Shown in pieces: positions 40,226 to 50,434 of a stretch of DNA of 64,000 nt. Made by a program: the position numbers and the translations under genes. This stretch comes from PALSA-911 sp963839645 (lineage in GTDB: Bacteria; Pseudomonadota; Alphaproteobacteria; Acetobacterales; Acetobacteraceae). The notes under the pieces were generated by a model, which saw only the letters and a program-made list of their open reading frames with translations, had not been told where the DNA came from and searched no databases. The stretch covers positions 558,001 to 622,000 of the forward strand of contig CAWIVZ010000008.1 of NCBI GenBank assembly GCA_963839645.1, given 5' to 3'. How positions within the stretch are numbered: position 1 is the first letter of the stretch; the number at the start of each line of letters is the position of its first letter.

Positions 40226-41596
40226 TCAGGCCGCCGGAGCAGCCACGGGATTGGCCGGGGGTTCGGCCACCAGTTCCTCCGGCGTGACGGTCACGTCGTT
40301 CACCGTCGCCAGTTCCAGGACGTAATCGACCACCTTGTCCTCGAACAGCGGGCCACGCAGCAACTCGGCGGCCTGCGGGTTGGCGCGGAAGAACTCCATC
40401 ACCTGCTGTTCCTGGCCCTGGTAGCGCGACGCCTCCATGCGCATCGCACGGGTCATCTCGTCGGCGCCGACGGTCAGGCTGTTCACCCGGCCGATCTCGG
40501 CCAGCAGCAGGCCCAGGCGCACCCGGCGCTCGGCGATGGCGCGGTATTCGGACTTCAAGGTGTCCTCGTCCTTGGCCTTGTCTTCCTCGTCCAGCTTGTC
40601 GGCGGCTCGGTCGGCCTCGATGCGCTGCCAGATCTGGGCGAACTCGGCCTCGACCATGCCCTCGGGCGCGGGGAAGCTGGCTGTCGCGGCCAGCTGGTCC
40701 AGCAGCTCCCGCTTCAGCCGCATGCGGGTCAACTGGTCGTATTCGCGCTGCATCTGCTCGGTGATCAGGGTGCGAACCGGCTCCAGCCCCTCGAAACCGA
40801 GCTTCTTGCCCAGCTCGTCGTCGACCTCCGGCAGCTTGGCGGTGCGCAGCTTCTTGGCGGTGATCTCAAAGGTCGCGGCCTTGCCTGCCAGTTCCTTGGC
40901 GCCGTATTCCTCGGGAAAGGTCACGTCGATCATCCGGGTCTCGCCCGGCTTCATGCCGATCATCCCCTCGGAGAAGCCGGGAATGAACCCGGCGCCGCCG
41001 ATCTCCACATCCATGTCCGTGCCGGTGCCGCCCGCGAAGGCCTCGCCGTCGATGCGGCCGAGGTAATCCACGGTCAGCACATCGCCGGTCGCCGCGGTGC
41101 GGGTTTCCAGCTCTTCCGGCGTCAGGTCGACCAGTTCGCGGTTGCGCGTGGCGAGCTCACCAAGCGCCTTGTCGACCAATTCCGCCGGCACCTCCGCCTT
41201 GCGGCGGGTCAGATGGATGGCCGCGAAATCGGGCATCGCGATTTCCGGCAACAGCTCCATTTCGACCTTGAATTCCAGGTCCTTGACGCCCTGGCCCTCG
41301 GTGTCGAGGCTGATCACCTCCACCTTCGGCTGCATGGCGGGGCGCAGGCCGCGGTCGGTCATCACCTTCTGGGTGGCCTCGTTCACCTGTTCCTCGACCA
41401 CCTCGGCGGTCACGGCCGTGCCGTAACGCTGGCGCACGATGGTCATGGGCACCTTGCCGGGGCGAAAGCCCGGCAGGCGCAGGGTCTTGCCCAGATCGGC
41501 AAGGCGCGCGGTGCGGCGGCTCTCGATGTCGCCGGCCGGAACGACCACGGTGAAAGCGCGCTTCAGCCCGTCGGAGAGCGTCTCGGTAACCTGCAT
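40226..41596 (-). CDS. tig: Trigger factor (ribosome-associated chaperone)
   Basis: 456 aa peptidyl-prolyl isomerase and chaperone at the ribosome exit tunnel. Ribosome-binding loop GFRPGKVP near residues 44-51, FKBP-type PPIase domain (GDVLTVDYLGRIDGEAF ... FIPGFSEGMIGMKPGE ... VTFPEEYGAKELAGK) at about 150-240, and a long helical C-terminal arm. The C terminus is Ala/Pro-rich and variable, as is common. First gene of the tig-clpP-clpX-lon block. Confidence 0.97.
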   Translation of the reverse strand: MQVTETLSDGLKRAFTVVVPAGDIESRRTARLADLGKTLRLPGFRPGKVPMTIVRQRYGTAVTAEVVEEQVNEATQKVMTDRGLRPAMQPKVEVISLDTEGQGVKDLEFKVEMELLPEIAMPDFAAIHLTRRKAEVPAELVDKALGELATRNRELVDLTPEELETRTAATGDVLTVDYLGRIDGEAFAGGTGTDMDVEIGGAGFIPGFSEGMIGMKPGETRMIDVTFPEEYGAKELAGKAATFEITAKKLRTAKLPEVDDELGKKLGFEGLEPVRTLITEQMQREYDQLTRMRLKRELLDQLAATASFPAPEGMVEAEFAQIWQRIEADRAADKLDEEDKAKDEDTLKSEYRAIAERRVRLGLLLAEIGRVNSLTVGADEMTRAMRMEASRYQGQEQQVMEFFRANPQAAELLRGPLFEDKVVDYVLELATVNDVTVTPEELVAEPPANPVAAPAA

Positions 41597-41717
41597 CTGT
41601 CAGGAAATCCTCAGTTAATCGTCGCCAAAATTCAACGCCGTCACAGGAACCCTCACCGCACCCGTTGTCGCGGCACCAGGCCGCGAGAAGGCACGAGAAA
41701 GGCCGCTCTCAGGCCTG

Positions 41718-41802
<85 letters not shown>

Positions 41803-42017
41803 TCCCCACCAGCGAAGCGCAGCAAGAAGCCACGCACGCGAAGCCCGCCGGCGGCGCAACGCACGAAAGAGCCGGGGGACTTAGCGCAGGTGTCACGCCA
41901 CGACAAGCGCCCGCGCATATCGGGACCGCCGGCAGCCGGCCGGCATTGCCCGGAAGAAAGTGGTGACGTGGTTAAAATGCAACTCAAGACTGTAGTGCAT
42001 TGAATTATACTACCGCG

Positions 42018-42872
42018 ATGAAGATTGCCGGGAGCCATTCAACCCCCCAGCGAGCGAGCCGGGGATCCGCGAAGCCAGACAACCCGACGCCAGATGCCCT
42101 CCCCCAATCCCGCGACTACAGCGTGGCCGCGGTGGATCGGGCACTCGACCTGCTGGAAGCCATGGTCCGGCTTGGACCGTCCTCCCTCGCCAGCCTGGCC
42201 GAGGCGACGGGATGCACCCGCAGCCTGGCGTTTCGCATGCTGCACACCCTGAAGCGGCGGGGGTTCTCGGTTCAGGACGGGGCACGCGGCCCCTGGCGGC
42301 TCGGCCATCGCAACGCCACGCTCGGCCGTGTCGCGACCGCACAGGGTGCCCTGGCGGCAGCGGCGCGGCCGGTTCTCACGTCGCTGGCCAAGGTCAGCGG
42401 CGAGAACACCTATCTGATGACGCGGGAGGGCGCGACCAGCCGGATACAGGCGGTGCACAAGGCCGACCCACGGCTGCGCCAACATGAGCAAATCGGCCAG
42501 ATCCGCCAGTTGCACGCCGGACCGGGCCGGCTGTTGCTGGCCTATGCCCCGCCATCCCTGCAGAAGCATGCCCTGGCCGAGCGGCTGGCGCGCTTCACGC
42601 CGCAGACCCGGACCGACCCCGCCTGGATCGCCGCCGACCTGCTGCGCATTCGATCGCGCGGCTATCTGCTGACAGTGCAGGAGGTCAACGAAGGCGGCAT
42701 CGACGTCGCCGCTCCCGTGCGCGAGCAGGGCGGCGAGGTGATCGCCGCCCTGTTCATCGCCACCTCGTCGTTGCGCACGCCCCTGGCGCAGGCCCAAGCC
42801 CTGGTTCCGACGGTGACAGCCCACGCGACCAGCCTGTCGCGCATCCTGGGCTATGCCGGCAAGAACCTGTAA
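42018..42872 (+). CDS. IclR family transcriptional regulator
   Basis: 284 aa. A basic N-terminal tail is followed by a winged-helix HTH (VDRALDLLEAMVRLGPSSLASLAEATGCTRSLAFRMLHTLKRRGF, about residues 40-85, given here as consecutive blocks VDRALDLLEAM, LASLAEATG, AFRMLHTL) and an IclR effector domain ending NEGGIDVAAPVREQGGEVIAAL. The ATG at 42018 is chosen; a TTG at 42000 is also in frame. It is convergent with the AceE-like gene (24 bp between stops), so control of that operon is possible but not shown. The effector is unknown. Confidence 0.88.
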   Translation: MKIAGSHSTPQRASRGSAKPDNPTPDALPQSRDYSVAAVDRALDLLEAMVRLGPSSLASLAEATGCTRSLAFRMLHTLKRRGFSVQDGARGPWRLGHRNATLGRVATAQGALAAAARPVLTSLAKVSGENTYLMTREGATSRIQAVHKADPRLRQHEQIGQIRQLHAGPGRLLLAYAPPSLQKHALAERLARFTPQTRTDPAWIAADLLRIRSRGYLLTVQEVNEGGIDVAAPVREQGGEVIAALFIATSSLRTPLAQAQALVPTVTAHATSLSRILGYAGKNL

Positions 42873-42895
42873 CAAGACGGCAGCGCTTGCGCCGA

Positions 42896-45297
42896 TCAGG
42901 CTCCCAGCAACGCCTGTGCGCAGGCATCCAGGATCGCGTCGGTGTCCACCCCGTATTCGGCATAGAGGTCGGGCAGGTCGCCGCTCTGGCCGAAATGGTC
43001 CGGCCCGAGCGGCACCACGCGCTGGCCGCGCACCGCGCCGAGCCAGGAATGCGCCGCCGGATGGCCGTCCAGCACCGTCACCAGTGCCGCCTCGGGCGCC
43101 AACGCGCGCGAGAATGCTCTCGATATGCGCGCGTCGCCGCCCGATCCCCCGCCCGGCGCGCCCGCTTGGCGTCCAACCACCCGGCATGCAGCCGATCCGG
43201 GCTGGTGATGGCCAACAACCCCGCGCCGGGATCTTCGCTGCGCAATTCGGCAAAAGCCGCCTCCGCCTCCGGCGCGATCGCCCCCTGATAGGCAATGGCG
43301 ATCCGCGCCCCCGGCGCCGGCGGAACCGCCCAATGCGCCCCGGCGATCACCGAAGCCGGATCCAGCACCCGCTCCGGTTGATCCAGTTGGCGGGTGGACA
43401 GGCGCAGCCACACCGCCGAGCCATCCGGCTGCTGCATGAAGTGGAACGCGTGGCGCAGCAGGATCGCGAGTTCATCGACATAGGCCGGCTCGAAGCTCGC
43501 CAGCCGGTCCGCCGCCATGCCGATCAGCGGGGTGTTGATCGACTGATGCTGCCCGCCTTCCGGTCCGAGCGTGATGCCGGACGGGGTGGAAACCAGCAGG
43601 AACCGCGCATCCTGGTAGCAGGCATAGATCAGCGCATCGAGGCCACGGTTGACGAACGGATCGTACACCGTGCCGATCGGCAGCACCCGCGCCCCCGTCA
43701 GCGAAGGAGAAAGCCCCGCAGCGCCCAGCAACAGAAACAAATTCTGCTCGGCGATACCCAATTCAATGTGCTGACCCTTCGGACTCATGCCCCAGCGCTG
43801 GGCAGACGCCAGCTTGGCATCGCGGAACACGTCGTTGCGGGTATGCCGGTCAAAGATCCCGCGCCGGTTCACCCACGGCCCGAGATTGGTGGAAACCGTC
43901 ACGTCCGGGCTGGTGGTCATGATATGGTCGGCAAGTTCCTTGTACGGCCCCTGCGGCCGGCCGATCTCGGCCAGGATCTCGCCGAAACCGCCCTGGGTGG
44001 AGGCCTTGCGGCCGACCACCTTGGGCGCCGGCAGAAGGTCCGGCACGGCGACAATCGGCGCCGACAATTTGCGGCCTTCCGGTGCCAGCTTCTCGGCGAA
44101 GGGCACCGTGTCCAGAAACGCCTGCATGTCCGGTCCGGAAATATCCAGGCCCTCGAACACATCCCATTCATGGCCGGGACGAATCCCTAGCTGTTCGCGG
44201 AACAGTTCCATCTGCTCCTTGCTCATCAGCCCGGAGTGATTGTCCTTGTGGCCGGCAAAGGGCAGGCCCATGCCCTTGATCGTATAGGCTATAAAGCAGG
44301 TCGGCTGGTCGCCCTCGGCATCTGCCGCGCGCAGCGTCTCGATGATCGTCTCGATGTCATGGCCGCCCAGATTCATCATCAGCTCGGCCAGTTCGTCGTC
44401 CGACAGCGGATCGAGGATGCCGCGCACCCCCTTGGACCGGCCAAGATCGGTCAGCAGCGTCTGCCGCCAGGCCGCGCCGCCCTGGAAGGTCAGCGCCGAA
44501 TACAGGCTGTTCGGGCAGTCATCGATCCAGGCGCGCAGCAGATCGCCGCCCTCGCGGGCAAAAGCCGCCTGCAGCTTGCGGCCATATTTGATCGTGACGA
44601 CGTTCCAGCCCATGTCGCGGAACAGCCCCTCGATGCGGCCGAACAACCGGTCTGGAACCACAGAATCAAGGCTTTGGCGGTTGTAGTCGATAATCCACCA
44701 GACATCGCGAACGTCGTGCTTCCAGCCTTCCAGCAGCGCCTCGTAGATATTGCCCTCGTCCAGTTCCGCGTCGCCGCAGATCGCGATGTGCCGCCCGTGC
44801 GGCAGGCCGGGGCGCGACAGGCCGTGCAGGCGCACATAATCCTGCATCAGCGCGGAAAAGCTGGTCAGCGCGACGCCAAGCCCGACCGATCCGGTGGAGA
44901 AATCCACCTCGCCGCCATCCTTCACCCGCGATGGATAGGGCTGAATGCCGCCGAACTGGCGCAGCCCAGCCATCTTGTCGACAGTCTGCCGGCCGAACAG
45001 GTAGTTGATCGCATGAAACACCGGCCCGGCATGCGGCTTCACCGCAATGCGGTCCTGCGGCCGGGCGATCTCGAAATACAGCGCCGTCAGGATGGAGATG
45101 CAGGACGCGCAGGAGGCCTGGTGCCCGCCGACCTTCAGCCCATCCCGGTTGGGCCGGATGTGATTGGCGTTGTGGATCATCCACGCCGACAGCCAGAGCA
45201 GCTTTTTTTCAAGCTGCTTCAGCACGCGAACCCGGTCGCTGTCTGTCGCGGCGCCCGGGGTGGCAGTGGAAGTCAGCGCGGCAGATGGTGCGTTCAT
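42896..45297 (-). CDS. Transketolase/AceE-like thiamine-diphosphate enzyme (frameshifted at 3' end)
   Basis: About 800 aa after repair, organised like homodimeric pyruvate dehydrogenase E1 or transketolase. NANHIRPNRDGLKVGGHQAS start, ThDP motif from ICGDAELDEGN to IIDYNRQSLD, YTIKGMGLPFAGHKDNHSG, then a pyrimidine domain with HIELGIAEQNLF and the C-terminal transketolase domain. Two extra bases (near 43103, and between about 43123 and 43150) split off the last 80 residues, which read APEAALVTVLDGHPAAHSWLG to a stop at 42896. No E2 or E3 genes are nearby. It starts 21 bp after malonyl-CoA decarboxylase, so both are likely one operon. Reaction not determinable from sequence. Confidence 0.82.
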
Positions 45298-45318
45298 TAT
45301 GTCCGTTTCCCTAGAACT

Positions 45319-46710
45319 TCAGACCCAGCCGCGCGCCAGGCGCCGCACCGTGATCGAGGCATTGCGCTTGCCCTCGCCGGCGTAATCCTCGTGCCAATCC
45401 TCGATCTTCTGCAAATCATAGAGGTAATTGACCATCAGGGTCGCGCTTTCCTTGTTGCCCTTGTCGGAGATGTCGCCGAGCGGGTTGATCCGCTCCACGC
45501 GGGCGCCGTTGGACAGATGGAAATGCGCGACCGGATCGCGCGCCCGCTTGCCAGCGCTCGCGCTCAGCAGATAGCCGGCCGAGAGCCGGGTCAGCACCGG
45601 CTCGGCGGCGGCCAGCAGTTCCGGTTTGTTGTGCCAGCCGCGCTGCTTCAGGATGGAGGCCAAGGCAGCCGCGCCGGTCTCGGCGTCCGGGCTGGCGGCA
45701 CGCAGAGCCGCGGTCTCCTCCTCCGATAACAGGCCGTCCGCATCGGCCTTCAGGGTCTCATCCAGCCACAGGCGGAAGCCCGGTATGGGGGAAAGTGTGG
45801 CGAATGTTTTGATATTACGGAATTCTGCTGACAGAAGCTCGACCACCCGCTTGATCAGAAAATTCCCAAAACTGATGCCGGCCAGACCGCGCTGGCAGTT
45901 GCTGATGGAGTAGAAGATCGCCGTATCGGCGGCATGCGGATCGAGCAGCGGCGCGTCCTCGTCCAGCAGAGCCTGCACGCTGCCGGCGAGGCCGGTCACC
46001 AGCGCGACCTCGACGAAGATCAGCGGTTCTCCCGGCATGCGCGGATGGAAGAACGCATAGCAACGGCGATCGGAATCCAGCCGGTTCTTCAAATCGGTCC
46101 AGGAGCGGATGGCGTGCACCGCCTCGTAGCTGACGAGTTTTTCCAGCAGGGATGCCGGGCTCGACCAGTCGATGCGGGCCAGATCGAGAAAGCCGAGGTC
46201 GAACCAGCTCGCCAGCAGGCCGCGCAGATCCGAATCCAGCGCCGCCAGTTGCTTGTCGCCACGCGTCTTGGTCAGCAGCAGCGCGCGCAGATCGACCAGG
46301 AACTTGATCCCCTCCGGTATCGAGCTGAACTGGCTCAGCAGCCGCATCCGCGGCGCTTCGAGCGCGCGGCGCAGGCCGGCGGTGGCGGCGGCACGGCCGG
46401 CGGGGTCGGTCTCCGCCTGCACCGCGGCGACGGCGGCGGCGACGATTTCCGGATCCGAGTCAAAGCCGGCCAGGGTGCGCAGGAAATCGATCCGCCCGGC
46501 CTCGTCCAGCGAAAGATAGGTCGTCGCCAGGCCGGCGGTGCGGTTGCGCGCGCTCACCTCGCCGCCGCGGCCGTCCAGGCAGGCGCGCATCTGCTGCTCG
46601 ATGCTCAGCGCCGGCACCCCGGGCTGGGTCGATGTGCGCTCGCGCCAAAGCGAGCCGATGCGGCGGATGGTGCGGTCGAACAGGCCGCCGGAGGTCGCGA
46701 GATCGTTCAT
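45319..46710 (-). CDS. Malonyl-CoA decarboxylase
   Basis: 463 aa. Converts malonyl-CoA to acetyl-CoA and CO2, allowing malonate use or lowering malonyl-CoA. An N-terminal helical domain (LATTYLSLDEAGRIDFLRTLA) precedes the GNAT-like catalytic domain: FFHPRMPGEPLIFVEVAL, AIFYSISNCQRGLAGISFGNFLIKRVV and EFRNIKTFATLSPIPGF, where the conserved catalytic Ser and His-region lie. AGGAG is 7 bp upstream of the ATG. It begins 24 bp downstream of the nnr stop and leads the pair with the AceE-like gene. Confidence 0.93.
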   Translation of the reverse strand: MNDLATSGGLFDRTIRRIGSLWRERTSTQPGVPALSIEQQMRACLDGRGGEVSARNRTAGLATTYLSLDEAGRIDFLRTLAGFDSDPEIVAAAVAAVQAETDPAGRAAATAGLRRALEAPRMRLLSQFSSIPEGIKFLVDLRALLLTKTRGDKQLAALDSDLRGLLASWFDLGFLDLARIDWSSPASLLEKLVSYEAVHAIRSWTDLKNRLDSDRRCYAFFHPRMPGEPLIFVEVALVTGLAGSVQALLDEDAPLLDPHAADTAIFYSISNCQRGLAGISFGNFLIKRVVELLSAEFRNIKTFATLSPIPGFRLWLDETLKADADGLLSEEETAALRAASPDAETGAAALASILKQRGWHNKPELLAAAEPVLTRLSAGYLLSASAGKRARDPVAHFHLSNGARVERINPLGDISDKGNKESATLMVNYLYDLQKIEDWHEDYAGEGKRNASITVRRLARGWV

Positions 46711-46734
46711 AAAGGGCTCCTGGAAGATCAGCCC

Positions 46735-48220
46735 TTATAGCCTGTTCTGGTTACTTTCGTCGCGGGGGAAAGGCGGCACGCCGCCGGCTTGTGCGATCGC
46801 CGCGGAAAGCATTGGCGCGATGTCCTCGGCCAGCATGCCCGCCCCCGCCAGACGGGCGGCGCGGCCATGCAGCCAGGCACCGGCGGCGGCGGCGTCGAAG
46901 GCGCGCATCCCCTGCGCCAGCAGCCCGGCGATAATGCCGGCCAACACGTCCCCCGCGCCCGCGGTGGCCAGCCATGATGGGGCGGAGGCGTTGATCACCG
47001 CATGCCCGTCCGGTGCGGCCACCACCGTGTCGGGTCCCTTGAGCAACACAATCGCGCCGGTTTCCCGGGCCGCCGCCCGCGCCGCTTCCAGCCGATTGGC
47101 GCCGACAGGGCCGAACACGCGGGCGAATTCCCCCTCATGCGGCGTCAGCACCGCCGCGCCGCGCAGCGCGGCGGGATCGCCGGCGCAGGCGGTGAAGGCG
47201 TCGGCGTCGGCGACCACCTGCCGGCCCGAGGCCAGCAGCACCGGCAGCGCGGCACGGGTCGCCTCGATCCCGAGGCCGGGGCCGCAGACCCAAACGTTGC
47301 GGCGGGGATCGCGCAGCAGCGTCTCGACCGGTCGTTCGTCCACCAGCACGCCGGCGGCGCCGGCGCGGTACAGATCGCCGTTGCCGTGGGCGGCGATGGT
47401 CAACATCCCGGCCCCGGTGCGCCGCGCCGCCTCCGCCGCCAGCCGGGCCGCGCCGGTCATGGCTGCGCCGCCCAGGATGGTTACATGGCCCCGGCTGTAT
47501 TTGTGCCCGTCCAGCCGCAGCGGTGGAACGCGCCAGAGGCTGGGCAGGTTGATCCGGCAATCAGGCCGTATCTCCGCCAGCACCGCGGCCGGCAGACCGA
47601 TATCGGCCAGCACCAGTTCCCCACACAACCGCCGCCCCGGCAGCAGCAGATGGCCCGGCTTCAGCCGGAAGAATGTCACGGTCAGGTCGGCTTGCGGCGC
47701 GAAGCCGCGCACCGCGCCGGATGCGCCATCCAGGCCGCTCGGCACGTCCACCGCCACGACGCGCGATGCCGCGGCCAGGGTCTGCGCCGCCAGCCCATCG
47801 ACGTCGCGCGCCAGTCCGGCGCCGAACACCGCATCCACCACCAGCGCCGCGCGTGCCGCCTCCGCCGGGGTAAAGACGGTCATCGGGCCGTGCCACCCGG
47901 CTGCCGCCCAGGCGGCGTCCGTCCCCACCCGCGGCGGCGCCAGCGCGGCGACCGTGACCGGCCAACCTTCCTGCTGCAAATGCCGGGCGATGACATAGCC
48001 GTCGCCGCCATTGTTGCCGGGGCCGCACAGCACCAGCGTGCGGCAGGGGCGCATGCCGGGCCCGGATCGCCCGCGCCACCGCCCGCCCCGCGTGCTCCAT
48101 CAGTTGTATCCCGGGCGCGCCCAGCCCCGGTGCCAGCGCATCGGCCCGGCCCATCTGCCCGGGCGTGAGCAGTTCCGGGCGTTGCAGCAGGTTGTTTTCC
48201 CAGGCGCTGTCGAATTCCAT
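46735..48220 (-). CDS. nnr: Bifunctional NAD(P)H-hydrate epimerase / ADP-dependent dehydratase (frameshifted)
   Basis: Repairs hydrated NAD(P)H. N-terminal epimerase (YjeF_N): LLTPGQMGRADALA, GIQLMEHAGRAVARAI in one frame, then an extra base near 48057, then LVLCGPGNNGGDGYVIARHL in the next frame. C-terminal dehydratase (YjeF_C): KYSRGHVTILGGAAMTGAARLA, VWVCGPGLG, LTPHEGEFARVFG and the diagnostic ATAGAGDVLAGIIAGLLAQG. Start at 48220. About 494 aa after repair, the normal length for the fused protein. Confidence 0.92.
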
Positions 48221-48336
48221 TCGACCAGTGTGCCAGACAAGCCGCGCAGGGTCGATTTCGACCGGTCCCGGATTGGTATCCCCTTCCAGCTTCCGATCGG
48301 ATACTGTGCTGCGGCGCAGCAATGGAGTCGCAGCCG

Positions 48337-48972
48337 ATGGCCATCGTGATCACGGTCGCCCAGCAGAAGGGCGGCGCCGGCAAGACCACCCTGGCGGCCC
48401 ATCTGGCGGCGGCCCTGGCCGCGGACCGGCGCGTGGCCCTGCTGGACATCGACCCGCAGCGCAGCCTGTCGCGCTGGCACGCGCTGCGCGGCGCCCGGGC
48501 CAATGCCCCGGCTGAAATCCATCTGTCGCAGGTGTCCGGCTGGCGCCTGGCCGCCGAACTGGAAAAGCTCAAGCGCAGCCACGATGTCGTGCTGATCGAC
48601 AGCCCGCCGCAGATCGACACCGATGCCCGCCTGGCGATCCGCAGCGCCGACCTGGTGCTGGTGCCGGTGCAGCCCAGCCCGCCCGATCTCTGGGCCGCCG
48701 AGGGCACGCTGAAGCTGGCCCTGGCGGAAAAGCGCCGCGCGGCCCTGGTGCTGAACCGCTCGCCCAAGGCTTCCAAATTGCGCAGCGCGGTGGAAACCGC
48801 GATCGCCCGGGAAGGTTTCCGGGTATGCTCCGCCGTGCTCGGCAACCGCGCCGGATTCGCCAACGCCTTCGCCGCCGGGCTGGGGGTGACGGAAGCCGCC
48901 CCGCGATCACTGGCTGCCGCGGAATTGCAGGCCCTGCTGGCGGAAATTATCAACGAGGTTGACACGAAATGA
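48337..48972 (+). CDS. ParA family P-loop ATPase
   Basis: 211 aa, a small MinD/ParA-type ATPase. Deviant Walker A KGGAGKTTLA at about 12-21, Walker A' LLDIDPQRSLSRW, Walker B VVLIDSPPQ. The start at 48337 has GGAG upstream; an in-frame ATG at 48322 is possible. No parB or parS is nearby, so this is an orphan ParA and not a clear chromosome-segregation pair. Such stand-alone proteins position other cargo or are of unknown role. It is coupled by ATGA overlap to the following membrane protein gene and divergent from nnr. Confidence 0.88.
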   Translation: MAIVITVAQQKGGAGKTTLAAHLAAALAADRRVALLDIDPQRSLSRWHALRGARANAPAEIHLSQVSGWRLAAELEKLKRSHDVVLIDSPPQIDTDARLAIRSADLVLVPVQPSPPDLWAAEGTLKLALAEKRRAALVLNRSPKASKLRSAVETAIAREGFRVCSAVLGNRAGFANAFAAGLGVTEAAPRSLAAAELQALLAEIINEVDTK

Positions 48973-49406
48973 TCTGGGCGATCGCGAAGGCCATCCACCT
49001 GCTGGGGGCGGTTATCTGGGTCGGCGGGATGTTCTTCGCCCTGCTGGTGCTGCGCCCGAGCCTGGCGGTGCTGGAACCGCCTCAGCGCCTGGCCCTGCAC
49101 GGGCAGGTGTTCAAGCGGTTCTTCCTGATCGTCTGGCACGCCATGCCGCTGGTGCTGCTGAGCGGCTACTTCATGCTGTTCGGCTTCTATGGCGGCTTCG
49201 CCGGCGCCAGCCCGTATATCCACGTCATGCATCTGACCGGCCTGATCATGGCCGGCGTTTTCATCTGGATCTTCGTCGGCCCCTGGAAGCGCTTCCGCAC
49301 CGACCCGGCCAGCCGGCCGGAAGCGGCGAACGCCATCCGCAAGCTGATCCTGGTCAATCTGGTCCTGGGCCTGCTGACCATCGTGATCGCAGGGATGATT
49401 AATTAG
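48969..49406 (+). CDS. CopD-like four-helix membrane protein
   Basis: 145 aa with four transmembrane segments. The first helix IHLLGAVIWVGGMFFALLVL and the later conserved His residues (HAMPLVLLSGYF, YIHVMHLTGLIMAG) match the CopD/heme-type integral membrane family, where these residues may bind Cu or heme. It overlaps the ParA gene by 4 bp and its stop overlaps that of the convergent DMT transporter. Function unknown; co-translation with an orphan ParA is unusual. Confidence 0.8.
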   Translation: MIWAIAKAIHLLGAVIWVGGMFFALLVLRPSLAVLEPPQRLALHGQVFKRFFLIVWHAMPLVLLSGYFMLFGFYGGFAGASPYIHVMHLTGLIMAGVFIWIFVGPWKRFRTDPASRPEAANAIRKLILVNLVLGLLTIVIAGMIN

Positions 49407-50341
49407 CGCTTCAATCCGAGCGAGACTTCCCGCCGGTAGATATATATCCCCGACGCTACCACGATCGCGATGCCCAGGATGTTCCACGCATCCGGCACTT
49501 CGTCCCACAGGAACATACCGAGCAGCGTGGTGTACAGGATGGCGCTGTATTCGAACGGCGCCACCAGCGTGGTTTCCCCGGTGCGGTAGCCCTCGGTCAT
49601 CAACAGCTGCGCAATGCCTGAGATAACGCCCACCCCGACCAGGGCGGCTAACTGCATCGCATTCGGCGTCACCCATACCGGCACCGAGCCAGCCGCGGCG
49701 ATGGCGGCACTGCCCAGACTGAACCAGGCGACGATGGTGACATTCGGCTCACCGATGCGGCCCATCTTGCGGATGGAGATCATCGCCAGCGCCCAGGCCA
49801 TCACGCCCAGCACCACGAACGCCACCGCGCCCAGAGCCACCGGGTCATCACCCAATCCGCCATGCCCCATGATCTGAGGAATGGGGCGCACCATCACCAC
49901 CACGCCGGCGAAGCCGACCAGGATCGCCGTCGCACGCCGCCAGCCCACGCGCTCGCCCAGCAGCGGCACCGACAGCACCGTCAGGAACAACGGCATGGCG
50001 AACCCCAGCGCCGTCACCATCGCCAGCGGCAGCATCCGATAGCCGTAGAACGACGTGACCATGCCAAGAAACCCATACATCGTCCGCACGGCATGGCTGA
50101 GTGGACGGCTGGTCTTCAGCGCCCGCCATCCGCCATGGCGCAGCAACAGGGGGGAAATTACCGCGAACGCCACCAGGCTGCGGAACAGCACGATCTCAAT
50201 CGTCGGGATGCCCGTCCCGAGGCCCTTTACCAGCCCGGCGCTGAGCGCGAACGCGGCCGACGCGCCCAGCACGCAGAGGATTGCGCGGCGGCGTGCCGTC
50301 TTCAGCGCGGCGGGGGAGACAGCGACGGACGTTCCACTCAT
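49403..50341 (-). CDS. DMT superfamily (EamA) transporter
   Basis: 312 aa, ten transmembrane helices in two EamA repeats (about 20-150 and 165-300). Typical blocks: FALSAGLVKGLGTGIPTIEIVLFRSL, LPLAMVTALGFAMPLFLTVLSVPLLGERVGWRR in repeat one and VAPFEYSAILYTTLLGMFLWDEVPDAWNILG in repeat two. Exports or imports small metabolites across the inner membrane; substrate unknown. The start at 50341 is 93 bp from the divergent esterase gene. Confidence 0.9.
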   Translation of the reverse strand: MSGTSVAVSPAALKTARRRAILCVLGASAAFALSAGLVKGLGTGIPTIEIVLFRSLVAFAVISPLLLRHGGWRALKTSRPLSHAVRTMYGFLGMVTSFYGYRMLPLAMVTALGFAMPLFLTVLSVPLLGERVGWRRATAILVGFAGVVVMVRPIPQIMGHGGLGDDPVALGAVAFVVLGVMAWALAMISIRKMGRIGEPNVTIVAWFSLGSAAIAAAGSVPVWVTPNAMQLAALVGVGVISGIAQLLMTEGYRTGETTLVAPFEYSAILYTTLLGMFLWDEVPDAWNILGIAIVVASGIYIYRREVSLGLKR

Positions 50342-50434
50342 TGGCCTGGAAACTAGCCCAACCGGCCGGCCGCCGCATTGCCAAAGGAAGCGGAGTGGGG
50401 TTGCATTCCACGCGCACAGAAGGGGGGACGTCGA

